Origin: Methylococcaceae bacterium | GTDB taxonomy: Bacteria > Pseudomonadota > Gammaproteobacteria > Methylococcales > Methylococcaceae | Assembly: GCA_012026715.1 (NCBI GenBank) | Contig: VEPB01000491.1 | Location: forward strand, 1-25,984 | Direction: 5' to 3' | Length of the DNA stretch: 25,984 nucleotides | Shown: piece after piece, positions 15,580 through 23,050 of the stretch | How the letters are laid out: every line of letters begins with the position of its first letter | Numbering within the stretch: position 1 is the first letter of the stretch | Notes under the pieces: model-generated | Seen by the model: the letters and a program-made list of their open reading frames with translations, nothing else | What the model was told of the DNA's origin: nothing | The model's database searches: none | Made by a program: the position numbers and the translations under genes

Positions 15580-16005
15580 ATGTGGATTCAAAAACGCATC
15601 ACCCTGCCGCCCCGGCCCCGCGGCTTCCATCTGATCACTCGCGAATTGCTGGCGGAATTGCCGGAACTGACCCAAATCAGGACCGGCATCGCCCATTTCT
15701 TCATCCAGCACACGTCGGCATCGCTCACCCTCAATGAAAATGCCGATCCGGACGTGCGGCGGGATTTCGAAACCCATATGCGCCAGCTGGCGCCGGACGG
15801 CGCCGGTCACTACGTGCATCGGGACGAGGGTCCCGACGACATGCCGGCCCATCTCAAATGCAGCCTGCTGGGCTGCGCCGTCACCGTCCCCATCGGCGAC
15901 GGCCGCCTGCAGTTGGGAACCTGGCAGGGCATCTATCTGGGTGAGCACCGCGATTACGGCGGCCGCCGCGGCATCATCGCCACCCTCAACGGCGAAGCCT
16001 ATTGA
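15580..16005 (+). CDS. yjbQ: YjbQ/UPF0047 family protein
   Basis: This 141-residue protein is full length for the family (~135-140). Family marks are FFIQHTSASLTLNENADPDV, with the conserved His-Thr-Ser and Asn-Glu-Asn, then HLKCSLLG, then the C-terminal GDGRLQLGTWQGIYLGEHR. E. coli YjbQ has weak thiamine-phosphate synthase activity, but the true role is unsettled. The start MWIQKRITL is typical; a longer in-frame frame upstream overlaps the preceding gene and is not real. Its last 117 bases recur in diverged form at 19158-19274. Confidence 0.93.
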   Translation: MWIQKRITLPPRPRGFHLITRELLAELPELTQIRTGIAHFFIQHTSASLTLNENADPDVRRDFETHMRQLAPDGAGHYVHRDEGPDDMPAHLKCSLLGCAVTVPIGDGRLQLGTWQGIYLGEHRDYGGRRGIIATLNGEAY

Positions 16006-16027
16006 TCGCGTTGCCGGGAATTCCGAC

Positions 16028-16056
16028 TTGACGGCAGACCGGAGATAACCTGTACT
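16028..16056 (+). promoter_or_regulatory. Candidate sigma-70 promoter of the KaiC cassette
   Basis: TTGACG, an exact 17-base spacer and TGTACT (4 of 6 to TATAAT) lie 22 bases after the yjbQ stop. They point toward the KaiC-like gene about 225 bases downstream. The -10 is overlapped by an inverted repeat. Confidence 0.45.
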
Positions 16057-16066
16057 TTCTCCGGTC
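16037..16066. promoter_or_regulatory. Inverted repeat overlapping the KaiC-cassette promoter
   Basis: GACCGGAG and CTCCGGTC are perfect 8-base arms separated by 14 bases, with the putative -10 inside the spacer. It could be an operator for a dimeric regulator. No T-run follows, so it is a poor terminator for yjbQ. Confidence 0.4.
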
Positions 16067-16175
16067 GACCCGGAAAATCCGACACCGGCAGGGCCACCGC
16101 AGGCGCAGGCGGATCGCCCCCAGCTTCAGCGGGGATAGGCCGAACCCTCGTTTCAGGTTAATCAAGGAGCGTGTC

Positions 16176-16289
16176 ATGCCCAGGAATCGAGCCTCGTCCC
16201 CCTTCGACTGCGCCACCTCGCCGCCCTTCCCGTCCGCGGTTCCTATCTGGACCGCCGCGGCCTCGCTGGAGGACGACGGCCATGATTGA
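16176..16289 (+). CDS. Possible 37-residue leader ORF overlapping the KaiC start
   Basis: An ATG with AAGGAG seven bases upstream (the strongest ribosome site in this gap) opens a 37-codon frame beginning MPRNRASSPFDCATS. It ends with TGA eight bases inside the KaiC-like gene. The arrangement suggests translational coupling. The peptide has no recognised family and no signal or membrane segment, so it may be a regulatory leader or chance. Confidence 0.35.
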   Translation: MPRNRASSPFDCATSPPFPSAVPIWTAAASLEDDGHD

Positions 16290-17736
16290 GCATGCTCCCG
16301 TATCGTCCCGCATCTCCAGCGGCGTTGCCGGTCTCGACGAACTTCTCGGCGGTGGTTTTATCCCGTTGCGGGCCTATCTGGTCCGGGGCGGCCCCGGATC
16401 CGGCAAAACCACCCTCGGACTGCATTTCCTGACGGCCTCGGCCAACCCGGCGCTGTTTATCACCCTGTCGGAAGACGAGGCGAGCATACGCCGCAACGCC
16501 GAGACCCTCGGCATCGACCTGAGCAAGGTTCATATCATCAACCTGGCGCCGGACAAGGACTCATTTTTCGAGGAAGACAGCTACGACATCTTTTCCCCCG
16601 CCGAGGTGGAACGTAAACCGTTGGCGGACAAGCTGGTTTCCGGTGTCGAGCGAATCAAGCCGCAGAGGGTCTTCATCGATTCCCTGACGCAGTTCCGCTA
16701 CCTGTCCGCCGACCGCTTCCAATTCCGCAAACAGACCCTGTCGCTGTTCAGCTACCTGAAGAACCTCAACATCACCACGCTGTTTTCCACCGAAAGCTCG
16801 GCGGAAGCTCCCGACGACGATCTGCAATTTCTCTCCGACGGCATCATCGAAATCGGCAGCCGCAGCGATGGCCGCATGCTACGCATCACCAAATTCCGGG
16901 GCTCGGACTTTGCCCAGGACTGGCACTTCTTCAGGCTCACCGACCGGGGCTGGCACGTGTTTCCGCGCATGCGGGCAACCGAGCATGTGCGCGAGTTCCA
17001 GCCGGAAACGGTGCGGTCCGGCGTGCCGGAACTGGACGAACTGCTCCACGGCGGGCTGGCCCGCGGCACGGTCACGGTGATCAGCGGACCCACCGGAGTC
17101 GGCAAGACCACCCTCGGGCTGCAGTACATGAAGGAAGCCGCCGGGCGCGGGGAACGCTCGGTCATCTTCACCTTCGAAGAAACCCTGGGCACCTTGTTTC
17201 ACCGCGCGCGAGCCATCGGCGTTCCCATCGACGCCATGGTGCGGCAGGGAACCCTGGCCGTACATTACGTGGAACCGTTGATCTATTCGGCCTTCGAGTT
17301 TGCCGCGATGCTGCGGGAAGAGGCGGAATGCCGCGATGCCCGCATCGTCATGCTCGACAGCTCCAAGGGTTTTCAGATGTCGATTCGGGGCGAAGACATC
17401 CTCACCCATTTGCACACCAAGTGCACTTATCTGAAAAACATGGGGGTCACCACCATCCTGGTCAGCGAACTGGACACCATCACCGGCGACCAGTTCAAGG
17501 CGACCGAGGTCGGGGTGAGTTATCTGGCCGATACCATCGTCTTTCTGCGCTACATGGAGCTCGAGGGGGAATTGCGCAAGGCCATCGGCGTGCTGAAGAA
17601 CCGCACCAGCGCGTTCGAAAGAAACCTGCGGGAACTGGAAATCACCCCTTACGGGATCAAGGTGGGCAGGCCGCTGGCGCAGGTCTCCGGCATCCTGACC
17701 GGTAAGCCGACCCTCCGACGGGACAGTCCGGCTTAG
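16282..17736 (+). CDS. Two-domain KaiC-like RecA-fold ATPase
   Basis: This 484-residue protein has two KaiC domains. Domain 1 has Walker A GGPGSGKTT (36-44), the KaiC opening SGVAGLDELLGGG and Walker B RVFIDSL. Domain 2 has GPTGVGKTT (269-277), the paired catalytic glutamates FTFEET (E299-E300) and Walker B RIVMLDSS. The C-terminal segment GVSYLADTIVFLRYMELEGE aligns with the KaiC phosphosite region: KaiC Ser431 matches S413, while Thr432 matches Y414. The cyanobacterial A-loop tail is shorter or absent, and no KaiA/KaiB is nearby, so a clock role should not be assumed. Proteins like this act as ATP-driven signalling hubs paired with two-component proteins. GGAGGA lies eight bases before the ATG. 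The next two genes follow at +2 and -4 base spacing. Confidence 0.92.
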   Translation: MIEHAPVSSRISSGVAGLDELLGGGFIPLRAYLVRGGPGSGKTTLGLHFLTASANPALFITLSEDEASIRRNAETLGIDLSKVHIINLAPDKDSFFEEDSYDIFSPAEVERKPLADKLVSGVERIKPQRVFIDSLTQFRYLSADRFQFRKQTLSLFSYLKNLNITTLFSTESSAEAPDDDLQFLSDGIIEIGSRSDGRMLRITKFRGSDFAQDWHFFRLTDRGWHVFPRMRATEHVREFQPETVRSGVPELDELLHGGLARGTVTVISGPTGVGKTTLGLQYMKEAAGRGERSVIFTFEETLGTLFHRARAIGVPIDAMVRQGTLAVHYVEPLIYSAFEFAAMLREEAECRDARIVMLDSSKGFQMSIRGEDILTHLHTKCTYLKNMGVTTILVSELDTITGDQFKATEVGVSYLADTIVFLRYMELEGELRKAIGVLKNRTSAFERNLRELEITPYGIKVGRPLAQVSGILTGKPTLRRDSPA

Positions 17737-17738
17737 CC

Positions 17739-18113
17739 ATGACCTGCCACCAGCCCGGGGTGATCCTGCTCGAACCCAATGCCGCCAATCTGGCGCTGAT
17801 GCGGGAAACCCTGGAATACAGCGGATTCCGGGTCGTCGGCCTCAGCGCGGCGACCGACATCGCGGCGGCGCTCACCGAAAGCACGAACTGCATGGCTGCC
17901 CTGCTGGATGCGCCGCCCCACGAGCCCGGCTTCAACGACGCCTGTAGCCTGCTCCGCAGCCATGCCATCCCGTTCCTGATGGTGCTGCCGAAATCCGCAA
18001 TGCCCCTGGCGCGCGCCGGACTGAGCCTGGGCGCCCGCGCCGTCCTCGCCAAACCGCTCGGCCGGCGGCAACTGGTTACGATACTCCGCGCGCTGGTGGC
18101 GACCGGGCCATGA
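17739..18113 (+). CDS. Stand-alone atypical response-regulator receiver domain
   Basis: This 124-residue single-domain protein has the receiver order. The first strand, VILLEPNAANLALMRETLEY, has E-P where an acidic pair is normal. The phospho-site strand MAALLDAPPHEPG keeps a candidate Asp. The fourth strand is FLMVLP, and ARAVLAKPLGRRQLVTILRAL keeps the Lys-Pro. With the acidic pair lost, metal binding and phosphorylation are doubtful, so it may work as a protein-binding adaptor. It starts two bases after the KaiC-like stop and overlaps the HD-GYP gene by ATGA. The three genes clearly form one unit. Confidence 0.85.
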   Translation: MTCHQPGVILLEPNAANLALMRETLEYSGFRVVGLSAATDIAAALTESTNCMAALLDAPPHEPGFNDACSLLRSHAIPFLMVLPKSAMPLARAGLSLGARAVLAKPLGRRQLVTILRALVATGP

Positions 18114-19153
18114 CCCGCATCGCCATCATGATCGAAAATCCGGCCAACCGCCGCATCCTCACGGAAACCCTGGGAGACCGGCACAAACTGCTGTTTTGCG
18201 ACGGATCGACGGTTGAACTGGCGCTGCAACCGGACGTGATCATCCTCGACGGACCGTCCCACAGAAAATGCGCGCCACGGCTGAAATCGTGGCGTCAGAC
18301 GGCCTTTCCCGCCGTCATCCCAGTGATGCTGATCGCCAGTTCCGCCGCCGCATCCCTGGCCGCTCACCAGCTTTGGGAAGACATTGAGGATGTGATCCAC
18401 GTCCCCATCCAGAAAGCGGAGTTGCTCGCGCGGGTCAACAACCTGATGAAACTTCGGGCGCTGTCCCTGGAACAGGCCAGCCGCTCGGATTCCCTGGCCG
18501 TCAACAACCGCCTGCTGGAAGAAGAGGTCTGCCGCAAGACGGCGGCACTCAAGGAGAGCTTCCTCGAATCGGTCTATCTGTTGCTGAAGGCGGCGGAATA
18601 CCGGGACGAGGAAACCGGCAACCACATCGAGCGGTCGGGGCACTACTGCAAATATCTGGCCTCCGCCGTCGGCGCCGACCGGAATTTCCAGGAGACCATC
18701 TTCGTCGCCGGGCCGATGCACGACGTCGGCAAAATCGGCATTCCCGACGCCATTCTGCTGAAACCGGGCCGACTCGATCAGCACGAGTGGCAGATCATGC
18801 GTTCGCACTGCGAGTTGGGGGAACGGCTGCTGGCGTCGGGCACCTCGCCTTATCTGGCCATGGGTGTGGAAGTCGCCGGCGGCCACCACGAACATTGGGA
18901 CGGCAGCGGCTATCCGCGCGCCATTGCGGGCGAGGCCATACCCTTATCCGCCCGGATCATGGCCCTGGCCGATATCTACGACGCCTTGCGCAGCCGCCGA
19001 CCCTACAAGCAGCCGATGGACCATGCAACGGCCGTCGCATTGATCCTGAAGGGCGATGGCCGAGTGCTGCCCGATCACTTCGATCCCACCATCCTGGATG
19101 CTTTTCGGCGCGAAGCGGGAACCTTCGAGCAGATCTATGCGACGTTTTCGTGA
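18110..19153 (+). CDS. Degenerate receiver fused to HD-GYP c-di-GMP phosphodiesterase
   Basis: This 347-residue protein has an N-terminal receiver-like domain (1-125). It lacks the acidic pair (IAIMIENPANRR) and the conserved Lys (DVIHVPIQKAEL in place of T-K-P), though a central Asp remains in VIILDGPSHRK. A coiled linker leads to an HD-GYP domain (~160-345). Its metal-binding and catalytic motifs look intact: YRDEETGNHIERSGHYCKYL, AGPMHDVGKIGIPDAILLKP, GHHEHWDGSGYPRAIAGEAI and ALADIYDALRSRRPYK. Active HD-GYP enzymes hydrolyse c-di-GMP to GMP or pGpG. Control here is unlikely to be by classical phosphorylation; the KaiC-like partner is the obvious candidate (inference). The stop lies only four bases before a yjbQ fragment. 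Confidence 0.92.
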   Translation: MTRIAIMIENPANRRILTETLGDRHKLLFCDGSTVELALQPDVIILDGPSHRKCAPRLKSWRQTAFPAVIPVMLIASSAAASLAAHQLWEDIEDVIHVPIQKAELLARVNNLMKLRALSLEQASRSDSLAVNNRLLEEEVCRKTAALKESFLESVYLLLKAAEYRDEETGNHIERSGHYCKYLASAVGADRNFQETIFVAGPMHDVGKIGIPDAILLKPGRLDQHEWQIMRSHCELGERLLASGTSPYLAMGVEVAGGHHEHWDGSGYPRAIAGEAIPLSARIMALADIYDALRSRRPYKQPMDHATAVALILKGDGRVLPDHFDPTILDAFRREAGTFEQIYATFS

Positions 19154-19157
19154 GCCT

Positions 19158-19274
19158 CCCGTCGGCGACGGCCGCCTGCAGCTGGGAACCTGGCAAGGGA
19201 TTTATCTCGGCGAACACCCCGATTACGGCGGCCGCCGTAGCGTGGTGGTCACGCTCGATGGAGAAGGCTATTAA
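19158..19274 (+). pseudogene. Diverged 3' fragment of yjbQ
   Basis: These 117 bases encode GDGRLQLGTWQGIYLGEH, then DYGGRR, then VVVTLDGEGY and a stop, matching the last 38 codons of the intact yjbQ at 15889-16005. By hand alignment about 22 of 117 bases differ, roughly half at synonymous third positions. The fragment therefore diverged while still under selection and was truncated later. It has no start codon or ribosome site of its own. The intact 3' end and this fragment are direct repeats bracketing the KaiC cassette. Confidence 0.85.
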
Positions 19275-19421
19275 ACTGACCTGAGAACTTCCGCGCCGTA
19301 GGGGACTCTACCGGGTACCCTGCCCTGGCCGTTAGGGCCTAGAATTAGCTCCAAATCAATCCGAAGCCGGGATGCGTTCCCCACCCCCGGCTGCCGCATA
19401 CCCACCGTTCGAGGTCTAGCC

Positions 19422-20906
19422 ATGTACGAACATCTGGAAACCGCCGCCAATCCGGAACAGCTGAAGCGCGTCGCCATCGATCCGGTCACTCGGGTCGAAG
19501 GCCACGGCAAGGTCACCCTGCTGCTGGACGAAGCCAACCACGTCAAACAGGCCCGCCTGCACATCGTCGAATTCCGCGGCTTCGAGCGCTTCATCCAGGG
19601 CCGGCCCTATTGGGAACTGCCGGTGCTGGTGCAGCGGCTGTGCGGCATCTGCCCGGTCAGCCACCATCTGGCCGCCGCCAAGGCGGTGGATCAGATCGTC
19701 GGGGTCGACCAGCTCACCCCCACCGCCGAGAAACTGCGCCGGCTGATGCACTACGGCCAGACCCTGCAATCCCACGCCCTGCATTTCTTCCATTTGTCGA
19801 CGCCGGACCTGCTGTTCGGCTTCGAGGACGCCGCCGCCCACCGCAACATCGTCAGCGTGCTGCAGGAATACCCCGAGACCGGCCTGAAGGGCGTCAAGCT
19901 GCGCAAGTACGGCCAGGAAGTCATCCGGGTGGTGAGCGGCAAACGGGTGCATGGTTCGGCCGCGATCCCCGGCGGCATGAACAAGGCGCTCACCAAGGAA
20001 GACCGCGATTATCTGAAAAAGGACATCGGCGACATCATCGCCTGGTCCCAGGAAGTGGTGGAACTGATCCGCAAGCTGTTCCTGTCCAATGCGGAGTACC
20101 ACCAGCACTTCGGCGCCTTCCCCTCCAATTTCCTCGGTCTGATCCGCGGCGACGGCGCGCTGGAGCTGTATCACGGGGGCCTTAGAGCCCGCGACAGCAC
20201 CGGCAAAACCCTGTTCGACCACGTCGATTACCGCAACTACACCGACTACCTGCGGGAAGAGGTGCGGTCCTGGTCCTACATGAAGTTCCCTTACATCGTG
20301 GACTTGGGCCGCGACAACGGCTGGTACCGGGTCGGCCCGCTGGCACGAGTCAACAACTGCGACTACATCTCCACGCCGCTGGCGGAAGCCGCCCGCAAGG
20401 CCTTCCTGGAATACGGCGGCGGCCAGCCGGTGCAGGCCTCCCTGGCCTTCCACTGGACCCGCATGATCGAACTGCTGCATTGCGCCGAGGCCATCCGCGA
20501 CCTGCTGAAGGACAAGGACCTGCTGGGCAAGGACTTGGTCGTCAAGGGCGAGCGCCGGCCGGAAGGGGTCGGCGTGATCGAGGCGCCGCGCGGCACCCTG
20601 TTCCACCATTACAAGGTGGACGAAAACGACATCGTCACCCAGGCCAACCTGATCGTCTCCACCACCAACAACAACCAGGCCATGAACGAAGCGGTACGCG
20701 CGGTGGCGGCCCGCTACCTGGATGGCAAGGAACTGACCGAGGGGCTGCTGAACCACCTGGAAGTGGCCATCCGCGCCTACGACCCCTGCTTGTCCTGCGC
20801 CACCCATGCCCTGGGCAAGATGCCGCTGGAGCTGGAACTGGTCGATGCGGAAGGCGCCCTGGTGGACCGGATGACCCGCTCCAGCCGTGGCGAAATCGCC
20901 CGCTGA
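19422..20906 (+). CDS. hoxH: NiFe hydrogenase large subunit, HoxH type (group 3d)
   Basis: This 494-residue precursor carries both NiFe-site motifs. L1 is RLCGICPVSHH (C74, C77), with DPVTRVEGHGK near the N-terminus. L2 is DPCLSCATH (C456, C459). It has a C-terminal extension of ~32 residues after H462 that a protease must remove. Sequence style and length match HoxH of the cytoplasmic NAD-reducing bidirectional enzymes. The next gene, overlapping by one base (TGATG), is its maturation protease. The usual partners hoxF, hoxU and hoxY are not upstream: a yjbQ fragment and the KaiC cassette lie there instead. GAGGT lies eight bases before the ATG. I see no convincing promoter in the 147-base gap. 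Confidence 0.95.
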   Translation: MYEHLETAANPEQLKRVAIDPVTRVEGHGKVTLLLDEANHVKQARLHIVEFRGFERFIQGRPYWELPVLVQRLCGICPVSHHLAAAKAVDQIVGVDQLTPTAEKLRRLMHYGQTLQSHALHFFHLSTPDLLFGFEDAAAHRNIVSVLQEYPETGLKGVKLRKYGQEVIRVVSGKRVHGSAAIPGGMNKALTKEDRDYLKKDIGDIIAWSQEVVELIRKLFLSNAEYHQHFGAFPSNFLGLIRGDGALELYHGGLRARDSTGKTLFDHVDYRNYTDYLREEVRSWSYMKFPYIVDLGRDNGWYRVGPLARVNNCDYISTPLAEAARKAFLEYGGGQPVQASLAFHWTRMIELLHCAEAIRDLLKDKDLLGKDLVVKGERRPEGVGVIEAPRGTLFHHYKVDENDIVTQANLIVSTTNNNQAMNEAVRAVAARYLDGKELTEGLLNHLEVAIRAYDPCLSCATHALGKMPLELELVDAEGALVDRMTRSSRGEIAR

Positions 20907-21382
20907 TGGGCTCGCCGAGAGTTCTGATCTTCGGCTACGGCAACCCCAGCCGGGGCGATGACGGTCTGGGGCCGGCCCTGCTGGAACAGCTGGACGGCTG
21001 CGACCGCCTCACCGACTTCCAGCTCCAGGTCGAGCATGCGCTGGATCTCAAGGACCGGGATCTGGTGCTGTTCGTCGATGCCAGCGTGTCCTGCCCCGCG
21101 CCTTACCGACTCACTCGCCTGCGGCCGGCACGGGACACCAGCTACACCACCCACGCCGTCAGCCCCGCCGCGGTGTTGGAGGTCTACCGCCAACTCCACG
21201 GCGAGGAGCCTCCCCCCTGTTATCTGCTGAGCATTCGCGGCGAAAGCTTCGAACTGGGAGAAGACCTGAGCCCACAAGCACTCGACCGGCTGACGGCTGC
21301 GAAAAAACTGCTCGCCCGACTGCTGGCCGAGCCTGATGCCGAAACTTGGGATACGCTGACCGACGAGGCCGTCGCGGCCTGA
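20906..21382 (+). CDS. hoxW: Hydrogenase maturation endopeptidase, HoxW type
   Basis: This 158-residue protein is of the HycI/HoxW (peptidase A31/M52) family. It has FGYGNPSRGDDGLGPALLEQ with the nickel-probing acidic pair (D18/D19). D58 in LVLFVDAS and H83 in YTTHAVSPAAVLE are likely the other metal-contact residues. The late family motif LSIRGESFELGEDLS also occurs. It cleaves the C-terminal extension of HoxH after Ni insertion. Its ATG overlaps the hoxH stop by one base, so the two are coupled. It is convergent with, and 26 bases from, the YbhB-type gene. Confidence 0.94.
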   Translation: MGSPRVLIFGYGNPSRGDDGLGPALLEQLDGCDRLTDFQLQVEHALDLKDRDLVLFVDASVSCPAPYRLTRLRPARDTSYTTHAVSPAAVLEVYRQLHGEEPPPCYLLSIRGESFELGEDLSPQALDRLTAAKKLLARLLAEPDAETWDTLTDEAVAA

Positions 21383-21408
21383 CTTGAGCGCATTGCAGCA
21401 TCACGCGA

Positions 21409-21957
21409 TCAACGTTTCTGGTAAGTCCCCACCCACTGCGCTTCGGCCAGCACGTGCCCCTTCATGGCGCGCTCCACCGCCGCCTTGTCGGCCCGACCCA
21501 GATCGCCGAGCAGCTTATCCAGCGCATACAGCTTGTGAAAATAGCGATGGCGGCCGATGGGCGGACAGGGGCCGCCGTAGCCGGTGCGCTTCCAGTCGTT
21601 GACGCCTTCGCGCGTCCCTGCAGGCAGCGTGGTCACGCCTTCCGCTAGCCCTGTTGCCGTCGGTGGGATGTCGTACAGCACCCAGTGCACCCAGGTCATC
21701 TTGGGCGCGGCTGGATCGGGGGCATCGGGATCGTCGACGATCAGCACCAGGGATTGTGTCCCCGCCGGCAGCTCACTCCAGGCGAGCGGCGGTGACGTGT
21801 CACGCCCCTGGCAGGTGTGGACGGCGGGGATTTCCCCCTGATGCGGGAATGCGGCTGAGGTCAGGATCATGGCAGAATCTCCCCAAACAAAGGCGGGAAA
21901 CAGGAGTATGAGCGCGGCGGTAAGCCACAGGACCCGTCTGAAAACTATCGATGGCAT
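21409..21957 (-). CDS. Exported YbhB/YbcL family (PEBP-like) protein
   Basis: This 182-residue protein has a signal peptide (VLWLTAALILLFPAFVWG). The bacterial PEBP/Raf-kinase-inhibitor-like domain follows: AFPHQGEIPAVHTCQGRDTS and PPLAWSELPAGTQSLVLIVD, then DPDAPDPAAPKMTWVHWVLY (ligand-pocket D-P-D-A-P and H-W), then GYGGPCPPIGRHRYFHKLYA. All conserved pocket motifs are present. The biological role of bacterial members is unclear. The start is the ATG with GGAGG at five bases. A longer frame extends upstream to 22548, but it overlaps the divergent gene and is not coding-like. Confidence 0.92.
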   Translation of the reverse strand: MPSIVFRRVLWLTAALILLFPAFVWGDSAMILTSAAFPHQGEIPAVHTCQGRDTSPPLAWSELPAGTQSLVLIVDDPDAPDPAAPKMTWVHWVLYDIPPTATGLAEGVTTLPAGTREGVNDWKRTGYGGPCPPIGRHRYFHKLYALDKLLGDLGRADKAAVERAMKGHVLAEAQWVGTYQKR

Positions 21958-22128
21958 GGCAACCTCCGGAAGTGACGGAGCCGACGGAAGCCGGCCTGCG
22001 ACAGGATAACGCCGATTCTCCACGAGCGGGCAGACCGGGAACGATCGCCCCGCGGCTGAGGTGGCGCCGCGTACCGCAGACCCTGTGAAACAGCGCCCTG
22101 CCCCCATCCCGAACCAGTGCCTGATTCC

Positions 22129-22782
22129 ATGCCCTGCGTCATCGACCACCTGGTCATCACCGCACCTTCCCTCGCCACTGGCGCCGCCTTCATCCGGCGG
22201 ACGCTGGGCGTTTCGCCTCAGCCCGGCGGCCAACACCTGAAGATGAGCACTCACAATCTGCTGCTCCGTCTCGGCGACACCGCCTACCTGGAGGTCATCG
22301 CCCCGGACCCGGCTGCACCGGCACCCAAACGCCCCCGCTGGTTCGCCCTGGACGGACTGGCCACCGATGTGCATCCCGCCCTCGCCACTTGGGTCGCGCG
22401 GACCTCCGACATCGCAAGCACCGCGGCTGCATCGGCCGAGCCCCTCGGATCGGTGGAAACCATGAGCCGCGGCGCCCTCGAATGGCTCATCACGATCCCG
22501 CCCGACGGCGCCATGCCGCTGAACGGAGTCTGTCCCGCCCTGATCCAATGGCGTTCACCCGACCATCCCCCCGGCCGGCTTCCCGACCAGGGTCTCTCGC
22601 TGATTCGGTTGGACCTGTATCACCCAGAGCCGAACCGGGTGATCCGGCTGCTGCAGTCCATCGATATCCATGGCCCCATTTCGGTCCTGCCGACCGCCAG
22701 CGGCGGCACGCCCCGGCTAGACGCACTCATCGCCACGCCGCGCGGATTGCAGGTCCTGCCCGGTGACAGGCCGGAAGGGTGA
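22129..22782 (+). CDS. VOC superfamily protein, glyoxalase_3-like
   Basis: This 217-residue protein resembles the glyoxalase-like domain family PF13468. It opens IDHLVITAPSLATGAAFIRR followed by TLGVSPQPGGQH. NLLLRLGDTAYLEVIAPDP is a second family mark. A second half with LIQWRSPDHPPGRLPDQG and GISVLPTA-like strands follows. The substrate is unknown. I prefer the ATG over the GTG four codons upstream; neither has a strong ribosome site. It is divergent from the YbhB-type gene with a 171-base gap. Confidence 0.85.
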   Translation: MPCVIDHLVITAPSLATGAAFIRRTLGVSPQPGGQHLKMSTHNLLLRLGDTAYLEVIAPDPAAPAPKRPRWFALDGLATDVHPALATWVARTSDIASTAAASAEPLGSVETMSRGALEWLITIPPDGAMPLNGVCPALIQWRSPDHPPGRLPDQGLSLIRLDLYHPEPNRVIRLLQSIDIHGPISVLPTASGGTPRLDALIATPRGLQVLPGDRPEG

Positions 22783-22919
22783 CCTTCACCATCAAACCGC
22801 CGGACCCTCCGGTCACGAAAACCTGGAACGACCCGCGATTGCACGGATTGGATAAGGCCGTCATCCAATTCGCGCCCGATGTCGGCAAAACCTATTTCTC
22901 GAAACCAGGTTCAACCTGA
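22779..22919 (+). CDS. Possible 46-residue ORF overlapping the VOC stop
   Basis: A GTG overlapping the preceding stop (GTGA) opens a 46-codon frame beginning VTFTIKPPDPPVTKTW. It contains TYFSKPGST at its end. Composition is plausible for coding but it has no recognised family. It may be the remnant of a longer gene or chance. Confidence 0.2.
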   Translation: MTFTIKPPDPPVTKTWNDPRLHGLDKAVIQFAPDVGKTYFSKPGST

Positions 22920-23050
22920 ATTGACGACGTGGTCCGCCGCCCCGATTTCCCGATGCAGGACGGCCGAGTTCAATTCACCCGTAACCGCGGCGGCGGCACT
23001 TGGATTTTGGAAGATACACAAAACCTGAGGCAGAAACCGGCTTAATGCAG

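Noticed and set aside
16282..17736. A circadian clock (Kai) system
   Set aside because: Only a KaiC-like ATPase is present, with no KaiA or KaiB, and one phosphosite is substituted. Timekeeping is not supported.
17657..18895. 412-codon minus-strand frame over the receiver and HD-GYP genes
   Set aside because: Shadow of two genes with clear motifs on the plus strand.
19416..20807. 463-codon minus-strand frame over hoxH
   Set aside because: Antisense to hoxH; the translation is repetitive Val/Gly/Gln-rich with no family.
21958..22548. N-terminal extension of the YbhB-type gene
   Set aside because: It runs opposite the VOC gene and lacks family similarity. The shorter start has GGAGG and a signal peptide.
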